A stretch of 64,000 nt of DNA from DASRHT01 sp035650355 (GCA_035650355.1 DASRHT010000031.1:1-64000), one strand, 5' to 3'. Counted from the stretch's first letter, positions 36,508-45,604 are shown. Translations and numbers: made by a program. The notes: generated from the sequence alone by a model not told the origin.

Positions 36508-37272
36508 TTACAGCTTCTCGCCAATGGTGATATAGACTTCCCAGCGACGGCTGTGAGCGCGTTCTGAGCGTCGGCGCAGATCAAATTTCTCTAAGGGGAT
36601 GTGGCGGCCAAATAGAGCATCGGGAACGACTTCGGTCATCACCTCCGTTTTGGCTTCGCGCTCGGCACCGGATGGACGTGTCCTGGTTGCGTTTCCTGAT
36701 TGATCGCCTGCATCTTTACCAATGAGGTTGCGCCGCCTGCCTGAGCCGAAAAGCGCACCGGGACCATAGACGAACATTTGCAGGAAGACCAGGATCGGCT
36801 GGATAAATCCCACCGGCAGCAGATTCGCGCCCTCAATGATGATGACGCGACCGCCGGGACGCAGCACGCGGGCGACTTCGGCGATAGTGTTGGGATCGTA
36901 AATATACTCGGATGGGAAGGTGCTAACCACCGTATCGAAGGACTCGTTGCTGAAGGGCAGGCGCTGGGCCGAGCCCTGGATGACGAGGGAAGGTTGACCA
37001 AGCTTGCGATTGCGCAGCGTATCACGAGCTGCCGCCACCATCTGGGGGGAATGTTCAACCGCCTGACAACGATAGCCGGCTTTGAGCATATCCGCCAGCA
37101 GGTCGCCCAGGCCGCAACCCAGTTCTAAGACATCCATTCCGCGAATGCGCGTCAGTATCAGGCGCTGCCAGACGCGCCATTGGCCCGCGAACGGGACGGT
37201 GCTGGCGAAGCGATAGAGGTAACGATTTCGATAGAGGGCCTCAAAGAGCCACTTACGCAATTTCGGCGTCAT
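36508..37272 (-). CDS. class I SAM-dependent methyltransferase
   Basis: This 254-residue Rossmann-type methyltransferase has SAM motif I VLELGCGLGDLL (about 48-59), the motif II acidic residue in AVEHSPQM, FDTVVSTFP and motif III VLRPGGRVIIIEG. The C-terminal third has a hydrophobic stretch (GFIQPILVFLQMFVYGPG) and a low-complexity basic insert. The acceptor is unknown. Its start overlaps the upstream HAD gene stop by four bases (ATGA), so the two are translationally coupled. Confidence 0.85.
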   Translation of the reverse strand: MTPKLRKWLFEALYRNRYLYRFASTVPFAGQWRVWQRLILTRIRGMDVLELGCGLGDLLADMLKAGYRCQAVEHSPQMVAAARDTLRNRKLGQPSLVIQGSAQRLPFSNESFDTVVSTFPSEYIYDPNTIAEVARVLRPGGRVIIIEGANLLPVGFIQPILVFLQMFVYGPGALFGSGRRRNLIGKDAGDQSGNATRTRPSGAEREAKTEVMTEVVPDALFGRHIPLEKFDLRRRSERAHSRRWEVYITIGEKL

Positions 37273-38183
37273 TGCCTGCCAACCTCAGTAAACACATCAA
37301 GCAACTCGGTCACCCGTTTTATCACCATATCAGGCTTTATGCTCTCATCTAGCAGTTTGCTCTTCTCCGCTCTTTTTTTACGCGCGTATTCGAGTAAATA
37401 ATCGCCATAGGCATCACCCTGTAAATCGGTAATTCCCTGAGCAATCAATGCGGCTTGCGCCTTTTCCTGCATGCGTATTTTCGGCTTCCAGATGGCGAAC
37501 ATATTGAGGCGATGAGCGCCAACAATGTCGGCATTAAGCGAATCTCCCACCATCGCCGCCTCTTCGGGTGGCACCTCCAACGCATTCAGCGCGTGCAGAA
37601 AGATGGCAGCAGCGGGCTTGCGCACCCCCAGGTCAGCGGAGATGGCGATATGGCGCGTATCGAAATAATCAAGGAGACCAAGCACGCCAATATCTTTCAG
37701 AAAGGGCGGGCCGCCCCAGGCCCGGTTCGTCACCACGCCTAAGAGAAAGCCCCGCTCTTGAAGAGCGGCCAGAGTAGCTAAGACATCATCGAAGAGGATG
37801 CGTGACCCCAGGATGGGCATACGCAGCGCCTCAAAAATCGCCCCGGCAGTGGCATGATCTATGCCCGAGAAGCCCAGTTGCGCGACTGCCTCTATTGTAG
37901 CCTGGGCAAAATCCGGTTCATGCTCAGGTGTTTGTTGCGCCATCAAATGTGTCTGTACTTTTACTGCATTGCGCAACTGCTCACCCAGTAAATCTGGCTC
38001 CTTTTCAATGTCGCTATTTGCGGGCGCATGTTCAAGCAGGATCTGTACCGCCTGCCGGTTCGCGCGTTGTTCCAGCGTATGCCAGGTAGCGCGATCTACC
38101 TGAGTCCAGAGCGTCTCGCCGAAATCGAACAGGATACAGCGAATCGTTCTTCCGGTGAGAGCTGGCACGATTTTTTTAGACAA
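37269..38183 (-). CDS. HAD-superfamily hydrolase
   Basis: This 304-residue protein has HAD motif I ILFDFGETLW (nucleophile Asp; the second Asp is Gly), motif II GVVTN, motif III Lys in GVRKPAAAIF and motif IV MVGDSLNADIVGA. The helical cap is large, with a charged insert HAPANSDIEKEPDLLG. It is likely a phosphatase acting on a small phosphate ester. The start is TTG, with AGGGGGT six bases upstream. It is coupled to the methyltransferase gene by a 4-base overlap. Confidence 0.85.
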   Translation of the reverse strand: MSKKIVPALTGRTIRCILFDFGETLWTQVDRATWHTLEQRANRQAVQILLEHAPANSDIEKEPDLLGEQLRNAVKVQTHLMAQQTPEHEPDFAQATIEAVAQLGFSGIDHATAGAIFEALRMPILGSRILFDDVLATLAALQERGFLLGVVTNRAWGGPPFLKDIGVLGLLDYFDTRHIAISADLGVRKPAAAIFLHALNALEVPPEEAAMVGDSLNADIVGAHRLNMFAIWKPKIRMQEKAQAALIAQGITDLQGDAYGDYLLEYARKKRAEKSKLLDESIKPDMVIKRVTELLDVFTEVGRQ

Positions 38184-38208
38184 GCGTTACCCCCTGTACA
38201 CATAGCAA

Positions 38209-38248
38209 GGCGCGATGGTAAATGGCTGCCCATTTCGACCATCGCGCC
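38209..38248 (-). terminator. hairpin after clpP
   Basis: GGCGCGATGGT (38209-38219) and ACCATCGCGCC (38238-38248) form a perfect 11-bp stem, with an inner AATGG/CCATT pairing. It lies 25 bases past the clpP stop and upstream of the HAD gene start, so it may end clpP mRNA. Confidence 0.6.
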
Positions 38249-38273
38249 CGTCCCATTGCTGTTTTTTCGGTAA

Positions 38274-38927
38274 TTACTCGCGGGTCGGCGCGAGAATGTC
38301 ATCGACAAGGCCGTACTCAACTGCCTGCTGCGCGGTCAGGTAGTAGTTACGGTCAGAGTCCTGCATGATGCGCTCCATCGTCTGGCCGGTATGATGAGCA
38401 ATGATCTCATACAGGCTGCGGCGCAGGCGCAGGATTTCGCGTGCGGTGATCTCGATATCGGCTGCCTGACCTTCAGCTCCGCCGAGCGGCTGGTGGATCA
38501 GCATGGTGGAGTTCGGCAGGCAGTAGCGCTTGCCCTTCTCACCAGCGGTCAGCAGCACAGCGCCCATGCTCATTGCCATACCCATACAGACCGTCGAGAC
38601 CTCCGGGCGCAGCCACTGCATCGTGTCATAGATGGCAAGGCCGGCGTAAATGCTCCCACCGGGCGAGTTAATATACATGTTAATATCTTTGGTCGCGTCC
38701 TCGCTCTGGAGGTAGAGCAACTGTGCGACCGTGCTGTTGGCAACCATATCGTCGATTGGCGTACCAATAAAGATAATGCGCTCTTTTAGCAGGCGCGAGA
38801 AAAGGTCCCACCCGCGTTCGCCACGAGCCGTTGTCTCAACAACACTGGGAATAATGCCCTTTGGCTCCAAAAATTCCCGGGACTCTTTGATCCATTTCGG
38901 GTCACGAGGATTAAAAACACTGCCCAT
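38274..38927 (-). CDS. clpP: ATP-dependent Clp protease proteolytic subunit
   Basis: This 217-residue serine peptidase forms the barrel that degrades proteins fed by Clp ATPases. The catalytic triad is visible: Ser120 (GMAMSMGAVLL), His145 (LIHQPLGG) and Asp192 (SDRNYYL). The Ser motif has Met where Ala is usual. An N-terminal extension of about 25 residues is longer than in E. coli ClpP. No clpX or clpC lies nearby. The gene is alone between hairpins. Confidence 0.95.
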   Translation of the reverse strand: MGSVFNPRDPKWIKESREFLEPKGIIPSVVETTARGERGWDLFSRLLKERIIFIGTPIDDMVANSTVAQLLYLQSEDATKDINMYINSPGGSIYAGLAIYDTMQWLRPEVSTVCMGMAMSMGAVLLTAGEKGKRYCLPNSTMLIHQPLGGAEGQAADIEITAREILRLRRSLYEIIAHHTGQTMERIMQDSDRNYYLTAQQAVEYGLVDDILAPTRE

Positions 38928-39049
38928 GTTTGCTCCTTCTTATCCTTCACGGTTTCTCTCTTGTTATTCTATCATGAGAGATAGAAGCCGGTAAAAACTG
39001 TCTGTGCAGAGAAAGCCCACAACTGCGGAGATGTGTTACCGTAATGATA

Positions 39050-39070
39050 GCACTTGCGCCATGCAAGTGC
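39050..39070 (-). terminator. short hairpin after replication genes
   Basis: GCACTTGC (39050-39057) pairs with GCAAGTGC (39063-39070), loop GCCAT. It lies about 90 bases past the stop of the DnaI-like gene, in the 38928-39157 gap that also holds a CTCCCACGAT repeat. There is no U-run. Confidence 0.35.
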
Positions 39071-39106
39071 AAGCAATCCACGAGCATGTACTTTGAAGTT
39101 CCAACG

Positions 39107-39130
39107 CTCCCACGATGAATCGGGGAGCTA
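39107..39130 (+). repeat. CTCCCACGAT repeat, copy 3
   Basis: It matches the paired repeats at 16375 and 16484 except for one base (GAT-G-AAT in place of GAT-C-AAT). It is followed by a GGCAA..GCCCCTAC sequence related to the repeat at 698. Confidence 0.7.
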
Positions 39131-39157
39131 GCAGGGCAAGGGCAAGCCCAGCCCCTA

Positions 39158-40720
39158 CTACATATCCCTCCTGGGATGATTTGGGCGATAATCGTGCGCG
39201 CGATCAAAGGTGACTTTTGTTACCAGGCTGATATCCGAGAGGCGGGAGCGGATGCGCTCATCAATGCCCTGCAATCCTCTAGGATTAGCCGTGATGACGG
39301 TCGGCATGCTCATGTTATAGCGATAGTTTAGCAACTGGAAGAGCTTCTCATTGGCCCACGGCGAACTTTGCTGCGCTCCCAGATCGTCGAGCACCAGCAC
39401 TTCCGCCTCGCGCATCTTCGAGAACAACTGATCGTAGACCTCGGACGCGCTAGGGGCAAAGGCAGCTCGCAGATGGTCAAGCAGATCGGGTACAACCGCA
39501 AAGAGCACAACCGCGCCGCTATCCAGGCATTGATTGGCAATAGCCGCTGCCAGGTGCGTTTTCCCACAGCCATTGGGCCCAACAAGCAATAGCCATCCCT
39601 GCGGGTTTTCCGCGTATGCAGATGCGACCTGATACGCCTCATATAAACCGGGAACGCGAGGATTAAACGTTCTGAAACTATTGCTACGGAACGCGTCCAG
39701 GTTGGACATATCACGCAACTGCTGGCGTCTGCGCTCCCTGCGCTCGACTTCTTTGCATTCACAGGGAATCGGCTTGCCAAAATTGGGATCGCCAAAGGGA
39801 ACATCCGCCCGCAAATAGCCCGCGCCGCGGCATCTCGGACAACTCCCTTTAACAGGAGGCGGGGGAGGCGTTACAGCGATGGGCGTGTACTGCTCGTTCA
39901 CATATGGTACAACCTGGCGCGTCTGCCGGGTTGCATATTGTCCCGGTTCCTGCACCGGCTCCCGCTCTCGACCCAGCCCCATAACAGTCTGAGGATTCAG
40001 CGGCTGGGTCATGCGCTGCTGCTGAAAACGCTGCGTGCCCTGAGTGCGCAACGGTGACAACGGAGATTGCAGCCCCGACATACGCAGATCGCGCGTGGGG
40101 CGGGAACGCGGCTCCACTTCAGGCGTATTCGTCAGGGGATATTCCCCGGAAACGAATTTACTCCTGGGAGCGTCAAGCAGTTCGGTCCCCAGAGGCTGAC
40201 GCAGCAGCGCCTCATCCCCATCTCTTTCCCAATCGCCATAGCGCATATCTACCGCGTCCTCTTCCCACTCTTCGATAACGTCGGCATGCATATTGGCAGG
40301 ATAGCCATCGCCACGCAGGTAATCATCGCTTTCGGGCAAACGAGAACGCGGTGAACGCGCCCGCATCTCCTCGTAGCGCGAGCCGGGCCGTTGCTGCCCC
40401 GTTAAGGGCTGGCGCGGATAAAGCGAACGAGGGCCGGCGGAACCGGACGGACGCCCTTCACGGTATTCGGGAACGGCAGGCTCTCCTTGCCCTTGAATAT
40501 GACGTATTTTTGCAGGGGATAGATATTGCTGTGGCTGTTGCGCGCCATAGGTGTTGCGCGCCGGGCGAGCCGGCTGTTCAGGCACATGGCGGCGCAGTTC
40601 AGAGCGTTGCGCTGGCATATATCCCATCTCTTGAGAATCGACGTTATGAGATGGTCGCGGACCGGGATTCTGCTGCCGTTTCTGTGGCACCCGGCCAAGT
40701 ATATCATTCAGGCGTTCCAT
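39158..40720 (-). CDS. DnaI/DnaC-like helicase-loader ATPase
   Basis: This protein of about 520 residues has a long disordered N-terminal region (about 290 residues rich in Pro, Arg, Gln and Ser), a zinc-binding segment (CPRCRGAGYLRADVPFGD, then CEC) and a C-terminal AAA+ domain with Walker A VGPNGCGKTHLAAAI, Walker B EVLVLDDLGAQ and a final ITANPRG/RIRSRLSD sensor. This layout is that of DnaI-type loaders, which place DnaB on origin DNA. The ATG at 40720 lies inside the end of the DnaD-like gene, a 13-base overlap. The dnaB gene is two genes upstream. Confidence 0.85.
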   Translation of the reverse strand: MERLNDILGRVPQKRQQNPGPRPSHNVDSQEMGYMPAQRSELRRHVPEQPARPARNTYGAQQPQQYLSPAKIRHIQGQGEPAVPEYREGRPSGSAGPRSLYPRQPLTGQQRPGSRYEEMRARSPRSRLPESDDYLRGDGYPANMHADVIEEWEEDAVDMRYGDWERDGDEALLRQPLGTELLDAPRSKFVSGEYPLTNTPEVEPRSRPTRDLRMSGLQSPLSPLRTQGTQRFQQQRMTQPLNPQTVMGLGREREPVQEPGQYATRQTRQVVPYVNEQYTPIAVTPPPPPVKGSCPRCRGAGYLRADVPFGDPNFGKPIPCECKEVERRERRRQQLRDMSNLDAFRSNSFRTFNPRVPGLYEAYQVASAYAENPQGWLLLVGPNGCGKTHLAAAIANQCLDSGAVVLFAVVPDLLDHLRAAFAPSASEVYDQLFSKMREAEVLVLDDLGAQQSSPWANEKLFQLLNYRYNMSMPTVITANPRGLQGIDERIRSRLSDISLVTKVTFDRAHDYRPNHPRRDM

Positions 40721-41457
40721 GCTTGCCTGCCTTCCGTTCCCCAGCGCCGTAAGATGGCGCGGATATAACTCCATTTGCGTTTATTCTGCTGCACTGCCTC
40801 ACGAAACGCGTCCTCAATCCACTCCGCCGGATATTGATCGGCGGCATCCCTCAATTCTTCCGCGATCAGAGGAGACAGCAAGCCAATGTTTTGCTCGTAT
40901 AATACAAAAATATTAGGACGTTCAACCTGTACCTGTATACTGCCAGAGAAATCATATTCCCTGCTTGTAGGATACTCCCCTGCTGCAATAGCAGGCTCTT
41001 TCTTTTGCTCAAAGGTGCGCTCTTCGGTAGTAAGAAGACGCACAGGGATCATTTCGCCGCCCTGCAATTCCGCGACCACTTTACGGCTGCGGTTGGTGTT
41101 AAAGAAATACCAGCCCAGCACCTCTGCTTCGTCTTTCCCTTCGCTAAACAATTTGAGATAGATACGTAGCAATGTACCGCGCGCGACCGCCTGCTCCAGC
41201 CCCTGGCGCAAGCGCTCCTCGGCGGGCCGCGGATCACCTCTGCGCTTGAGGCTGGTCAGCAACACCTGGTCGTTCTGCAATTCGCGCTCGCTCACACAGC
41301 GCGGGTTGCCTCGCTTCTGTGCCAGGAGCCAGAACAGGTGCAATGTTACTTTTAGCTCGGCGCTATCCTCGATCTCCGGCAGCACATGCGTAAAGAAGAC
41401 CTCCGGCACCGGCACATATGGATTTTTCCCCGTTGGGAATCCTGCAAAGACTGTCAT
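40708..41457 (-). CDS. DnaD-domain replication protein
   Basis: This 249-residue protein has an N-terminal winged-helix-like region (PVPEVFFTHVLPEIEDSAEL, HLFWLLAQKRGNPR) and a C-terminal DnaD/DnaB2-type domain (IFVLYEQNIGLLSPLIAEEL, then WIEDAFREAVQQNKRKWSYI and ILRRW). In Firmicutes such proteins remodel DNA at the origin and help load the helicase. It sits between dnaB (15 bases upstream) and the DnaI-like gene (overlapping), giving a three-gene primosome operon. Confidence 0.85.
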   Translation of the reverse strand: MTVFAGFPTGKNPYVPVPEVFFTHVLPEIEDSAELKVTLHLFWLLAQKRGNPRCVSERELQNDQVLLTSLKRRGDPRPAEERLRQGLEQAVARGTLLRIYLKLFSEGKDEAEVLGWYFFNTNRSRKVVAELQGGEMIPVRLLTTEERTFEQKKEPAIAAGEYPTSREYDFSGSIQVQVERPNIFVLYEQNIGLLSPLIAEELRDAADQYPAEWIEDAFREAVQQNKRKWSYIRAILRRWGTEGRQAWNA

Positions 41458-41472
41458 AGCATCCGCCCCCCA

Positions 41473-44103
41473 TTATTCTGCCGGCGGTGAGACTTCCAGA
41501 TCGCGGAACCGCGTCTGGCTGGCCTGAAAATAAAGACTGATCTCGCCAACAGGCCCGTTACGATGCTTGGCCACTATAATGTCTGCGATATTTTTCCGTT
41601 CCGAATCCGGGTTATAGACATCATCACGATAAATGAACATAACTATATCTGCGTCTTGCTCAATCGAGTTCGAGACTATTATGTCACTTGCTATAAAATT
41701 ATGCACTTTTTCTACAGTCAGATCGTAGACCTGGGCTTCACCATCTGGCTCTATCGAGAGGATCTGATCCCAATACACATCGCTCTCAGCTAGCAGAGCA
41801 AGTTGTCTGGATTGAATTACACTTGCAACCTGGGCCGCGCGTGAGCGACTGAAATTCTGTTTCATCTGTACAGCTTTGTAAGAGCGAATGCCAACTGCTA
41901 AAGCTGATTGGCCTTGCAACATGGTTTCGGTTGAGCAAGTTGCCAGAACCTCTGCTTTGATAAGATCCCAGACACCATAAGGTATAATATCGCGATTCGT
42001 TTTTCCCACACGTTGAGCGAGATGTTCAATCATCGCCTGATGATGCACCATTTTATTCAATCCTAACCCACCAACTTGCTCAAGGAAGCTTTCAATCTCG
42101 GGCTTTCCGCTCACCCGGACATGGTGTTGGTCGCGCCCTTTGTCCTTCTGGGCATGCTCCGATAACGTTGCGTTAATTCCCAGGCGCAGCAGGAGAGATT
42201 GCACATCTCGCACCAACTCAAGACTGCTTGAGGCATAGTAGATATTGGTATAGTGACCTTTCCCATGACTCAGGTGAATGCAACCGTCGGTAGACCAGAG
42301 ATGGCGCAAGAAAATGGCTATGCCGGCGGTTGGCTGAGCAAAAACCTGATCTGGCACGCGCTTCTCATATGAACGTAGGCCGAATACTCCCAGGTTTTCT
42401 AGCCAGTTGGTAACAGGATTACGAACATTGTGCGTCAAGCGATAATTGGCAGTGAGATAGACCTGATACCACCGACGCTCTTTCTTGATCCCCGGTATCA
42501 CCATCTCGCCGAATACCCTTGTGGCAAGATCAGCGACGACCTCTGCCAGCGTTTCATCATTGGTCGTGTACTGGATAGCATGGCGAGGCAGCGTGCAGCC
42601 ATCGCCAATCAAGTGGCCGAGCAGTGCCAGTTCATCATTACTCATCGTGGCCTGCATGGGGCCAGAGAGACGGCGCGGCAATGCTATACGTTCGCCCTTT
42701 ACTAGCTCGTCGAGCCGCTTCCAACCATTTATCGTCAGGAACTTATGATTCGCCGTCGCCCTAATGCTGCGTCCCAGGCGCGTCTTCATCCTGAACACCG
42801 GCTTGCATCCAGTTGTGAAAGCGTTTGTCACCATACGCGGCTCAAGCCTCCACGTCTCGGTATTCAGTGCAAGCACGCGCAACCCGCTCCGCCCAACAAA
42901 TTGCTCAATTGGTTGATAGATCCCCTCATCTGGTAAATACACGGGCGTATCCCCTGTGAGACATCCCGACTCACGTAGATCCGAAAGCTGCGGCACCTTC
43001 GATTGCCGTGACTCAACGGCACGCGACAACTGCGCCAGAGCCAGGACCGGCACATCCAGCTCGCGGGCCAGCCCCTTCAGGTTGCGGCTGATCTCAGAGA
43101 TCTCCTGCACGCGGTTCTCGTTGCGCTTGTTGCCGGTCGATGATTGCATCAATTGCAGATAGTCTACAATAATCAGGTCAATGCCCTGCTCGGCCTGCAA
43201 ACGCCGCGCCTTGCTGCGCATCTCCATCGTCGAAATGCCAGCCGTATCATCAATCCAGAGATTAGCCTGCGAGAGCGTCTCCATTGCTGTAATGATGCGC
43301 TCCCACTCGTCGTCTTCGATCCAGCCGGTACGCAACCGCTGCTGGTCAATGCTGGCATCCATCGAGAGTAGACGCTGCACCAATTGCTCTTTACTCATTT
43401 CCAGACTGAAAATAGCCACCGATTGCTGATGCCTTATCGAGGCGTTATGCGCCAGGCTGAGTGCAAGACTGGTCTTTCCAACGGCGGGCCTGGCTGCCAG
43501 AATAATCAAATCGGAGCGTTGCAGCCCTCCCGTCAGGCGGTCAAGGTCGGTGAAGCCGGTTGGCACGCCGACGATGGTGCCGCGCCGCTCGTGCAACTGG
43601 TCCAGCTTCTCCATGTAATCGGCCAGCAGGTCACGCAGCATGGAAAAGTCGGCGCGCGCGTGGCGCTGGCTGATGCCAAAGATCAGTTGTTCGGCTTTAT
43701 CCAGAGCGAGATCGGCGTCGCCCTCCTCGTATGCCACCGCCGCGATCTGACCGGCGGCGTGAATGAGGCGGCGCAGGATAGCCGTGCGCTCTACGATGCG
43801 TCCGTAATATTCGACGTTGCCGCTGGTCGGCACCTGGTTGATCAGTGAAGTAATATAACTGGCCCCGCCGACCTCCTCCAGCCTGTTGCGCCGCTCCAGC
43901 TCGTCGCAGATAGTAATAAAGTCCGCCGGCTCGTGACGCTCGTAAAGCTGCAGAATGACTTCATAGATTGTGCGATGGGCGTCGCGATAGAAATCCTCGG
44001 CTGCCAGGAAATCCGCCACCTGAACGACAGCTTCCGGGTCGATAATAATACTGCCGAGGACGCCGCTCTCGGCCTCAATATTTTGCGGCAATAGCTTTTC
44101 CAC
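41473..44103 (-). CDS. dnaB: replicative DNA helicase DnaB with intein
   Basis: The 876-codon frame encodes a DnaB helicase split by a 432-residue intein at 381-812, leaving a 444-residue mature helicase after splicing. DnaB parts: N-terminal domain (PQNIEAESGVLGSIIIDPEA), Walker A AARPAVGKTSLA (about 203-214), Walker B LIIVDYLQLM (310-319), and after the intein SIEQDADIVMFIYR. It unwinds DNA ahead of the replication fork as a hexamer. An extended -10 (TGCTATAAT) stands about 130 bases upstream, next to a cluster of DnaA-box-like sites. Confidence 0.96.
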   Translation of the reverse strand: MEKLLPQNIEAESGVLGSIIIDPEAVVQVADFLAAEDFYRDAHRTIYEVILQLYERHEPADFITICDELERRNRLEEVGGASYITSLINQVPTSGNVEYYGRIVERTAILRRLIHAAGQIAAVAYEEGDADLALDKAEQLIFGISQRHARADFSMLRDLLADYMEKLDQLHERRGTIVGVPTGFTDLDRLTGGLQRSDLIILAARPAVGKTSLALSLAHNASIRHQQSVAIFSLEMSKEQLVQRLLSMDASIDQQRLRTGWIEDDEWERIITAMETLSQANLWIDDTAGISTMEMRSKARRLQAEQGIDLIIVDYLQLMQSSTGNKRNENRVQEISEISRNLKGLARELDVPVLALAQLSRAVESRQSKVPQLSDLRESGCLTGDTPVYLPDEGIYQPIEQFVGRSGLRVLALNTETWRLEPRMVTNAFTTGCKPVFRMKTRLGRSIRATANHKFLTINGWKRLDELVKGERIALPRRLSGPMQATMSNDELALLGHLIGDGCTLPRHAIQYTTNDETLAEVVADLATRVFGEMVIPGIKKERRWYQVYLTANYRLTHNVRNPVTNWLENLGVFGLRSYEKRVPDQVFAQPTAGIAIFLRHLWSTDGCIHLSHGKGHYTNIYYASSSLELVRDVQSLLLRLGINATLSEHAQKDKGRDQHHVRVSGKPEIESFLEQVGGLGLNKMVHHQAMIEHLAQRVGKTNRDIIPYGVWDLIKAEVLATCSTETMLQGQSALAVGIRSYKAVQMKQNFSRSRAAQVASVIQSRQLALLAESDVYWDQILSIEPDGEAQVYDLTVEKVHNFIASDIIVSNSIEQDADIVMFIYRDDVYNPDSERKNIADIIVAKHRNGPVGEISLYFQASQTRFRDLEVSPPAE
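41668..42963 (-). other. DnaB intein with LAGLIDADG endonuclease
   Basis: The intein starts at Cys381 (CLTGDTPVYLP) and ends ...DLTVEKVHNFIASDIIVSN before Ser813. The splicing blocks match the cyanobacterial DnaB intein type at the same RESG/SIEQ site (MKTRLGRSIRATANHKFLTI, NGWKRLDEL). The middle carries two LAGLIDADG-like motifs, LALLGHLIGDGC and LRHLWSTDGC, so it may still be a homing endonuclease. The next-to-last residue is Ser, not the usual His, which may slow Asn cyclisation. Confidence 0.92.
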
Positions 44104-44161
44104 GTCAACAACTCCAGCATCAATAAAACGTTCATAAATCTATTTTAAGAAACCCCACTAC

Positions 44162-44521
44162 ATATCCACATCCCCATGCTGGTATCCTGTCGCGTCCTGC
44201 CAGAATTTCTGTAGTCGTATTGCGGCAAAAAAATTATAGCACATTATTCGCACATACGTTCGATTCTGGTGTGTCGGACACCAGGAGATGGTTCTCCCTC
44301 AATCCCGTGTCCACAAAGTGTAACTAATCTTGCGCCTAAATTCAAATGGTCCTTATTGCTGAGTCCTGTGGATATGTGGATATCTGCCCTAAAAGAAGAG
44401 TTTCCCTATGAGCTTGAACACTTTTACTATATGAAATTTTATGGAGTTATCCCCCAGTTATCCACCGGCGTAGTCGAGTTATCCCCAGTTATCCACAAAC
44501 TTATCCACAAATATATCCACG
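44162..44521. other. cluster of DnaA-box-like sites, candidate origin
   Basis: At least ten 9-mers near the DnaA box TTATCCACA are seen. ATATCCACA is at 44162, GTGTCCACA at 44307, and two inverted ATATCCACA at 44367-44375 and 44375-44383. A dense row follows at 44447, 44458, 44479, 44489, 44501 and 44513, with exact TTATCCACA at 44489 and 44501. AT-rich stretches lie beside it. The gap 44104-44658 separates dnaB and a cyclophilin gene and has no coding frame. dnaA itself is not in the window, so origin function is an inference. Confidence 0.65.
44233..44241 (-). promoter_or_regulatory. extended -10 promoter of dnaB
   Basis: On the minus strand TGCTATAAT combines a TGn extension and a consensus -10, about 130 bases before the dnaB start. 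No good -35 is seen, as is common for extended -10 promoters. It lies inside the DnaA-box region, so DnaA could affect dnaB expression. Confidence 0.5.
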
Positions 44522-44606
44522 AAAATTGGTTATCTGGATTAAAAAAGTGGTAGCCATTACGGTTAGATAGAAGGAATGATGGGCTAATAGAACAAAAAAA
44601 TAGGAC

Positions 44607-44635
44607 TTGACCAGGACAGGCGGGGACGGTATGAT
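44607..44635 (+). promoter_or_regulatory. promoter of cyclophilin operon
   Basis: TTGACC (44607-44612) and TATGAT (44630-44635) are spaced by 17 bases, about 65 bases before the start of the first cyclophilin gene. Confidence 0.65.
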
Positions 44636-44700
44636 AGCAGCAATATTTACACGGTATCGTGTTGGTCGTGTATGCAAAAAGGAGCAACAACAAGAACCCT

Positions 44701-45585
44701 ATGCCAAAGACAACAAAACGTACAGAGACAAAACGCGCGGCAAAAATTGCCAGAGCGCACATGACAGAGCTGTCAAAGCTTGAGGTGAAAGATCCGAAAC
44801 AGCGTCGGCCCGCTCCTGGCTATAAGCGACCAGCGCGCGGCATTGCACGCTATCCCCTGGCAACCTTCCTGATCCTGGTTCTTTTGGCACTCGGCACTTT
44901 TGAGTTGTACAGCAATCATCTCTGGCCTTTTACTCTGCCTCCAAAGCAGCCGAAGCCGGTAGCAGTCTCGCCTTGCCTCAACACTAAGATACTCGGCGAG
45001 GTCACTAATACCTCACCAGGCCCGAGCGCCGCTGACATCGCCAAAATCACTCACACGTATAAAGCGGCACCGGCGATGAGCATTGACACGAAGAAGGTGT
45101 ATTGCGCAGGCATCAACACCAATCGTGGCCTGATTGTCGTTGAGCTTGATCCGCAACTGGCCCCGCAGACGGTCAATAACTTCGTGTTCCTGGCACAGCA
45201 TAACTTTTACAATGGACTGGTCTTCCATCGCGTCATTCAGACCGGAACCGGCCTGCACATTATTCAGACGGGCGATCCGCTCGGCAGCGATCCCGCGAAG
45301 CGTGGTACCGGAGGTCCCGGCTATAAATTCAATGATGAGCCGGTCAAAGGAGATTACACGACCGGCACCATTGCAATGGCAAATTCCGGGCCAAACACCA
45401 ATGGCAGCCAGTTCTTCATCGACACCAGCAACAACACGTCGCTGCCCAAGTCGTATAATCTCTTTGGGCGCGTCGTTAAAGGATTGGATATCGCCAGCAA
45501 GATCCAGGGTCCAGGCGATGACCCATCGACCAAAAATGTCAAGCCGGATGTTATCAACTATCTGATTGTAGTTCCGGCTTCCTAA
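44701..45585 (+). CDS. membrane-anchored cyclophilin-type peptidyl-prolyl isomerase
   Basis: This protein of about 294 residues has a basic N-terminus, one signal-anchor helix (YPLATFLILVLLALGTFELY), a linker of about 60 residues and a cyclophilin domain. Cyclophilin marks are VVELDPQLAPQTVNNFVFLAQHNFYNGLVFHRVI, GTGGPGYKFNDE, MANSGPNTNGSQFFI and LFGRVVKGLDI. It would help fold exported proteins at the outer face of the membrane. The start is uncertain: AGGAG lies 17 bases before this ATG, too far to be decisive. Confidence 0.88.
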   Translation: MPKTTKRTETKRAAKIARAHMTELSKLEVKDPKQRRPAPGYKRPARGIARYPLATFLILVLLALGTFELYSNHLWPFTLPPKQPKPVAVSPCLNTKILGEVTNTSPGPSAADIAKITHTYKAAPAMSIDTKKVYCAGINTNRGLIVVELDPQLAPQTVNNFVFLAQHNFYNGLVFHRVIQTGTGLHIIQTGDPLGSDPAKRGTGGPGYKFNDEPVKGDYTTGTIAMANSGPNTNGSQFFIDTSNNTSLPKSYNLFGRVVKGLDIASKIQGPGDDPSTKNVKPDVINYLIVVPAS

Positions 45586-45604
45586 CGTTATTGAGGAGGT
45601 TTTT

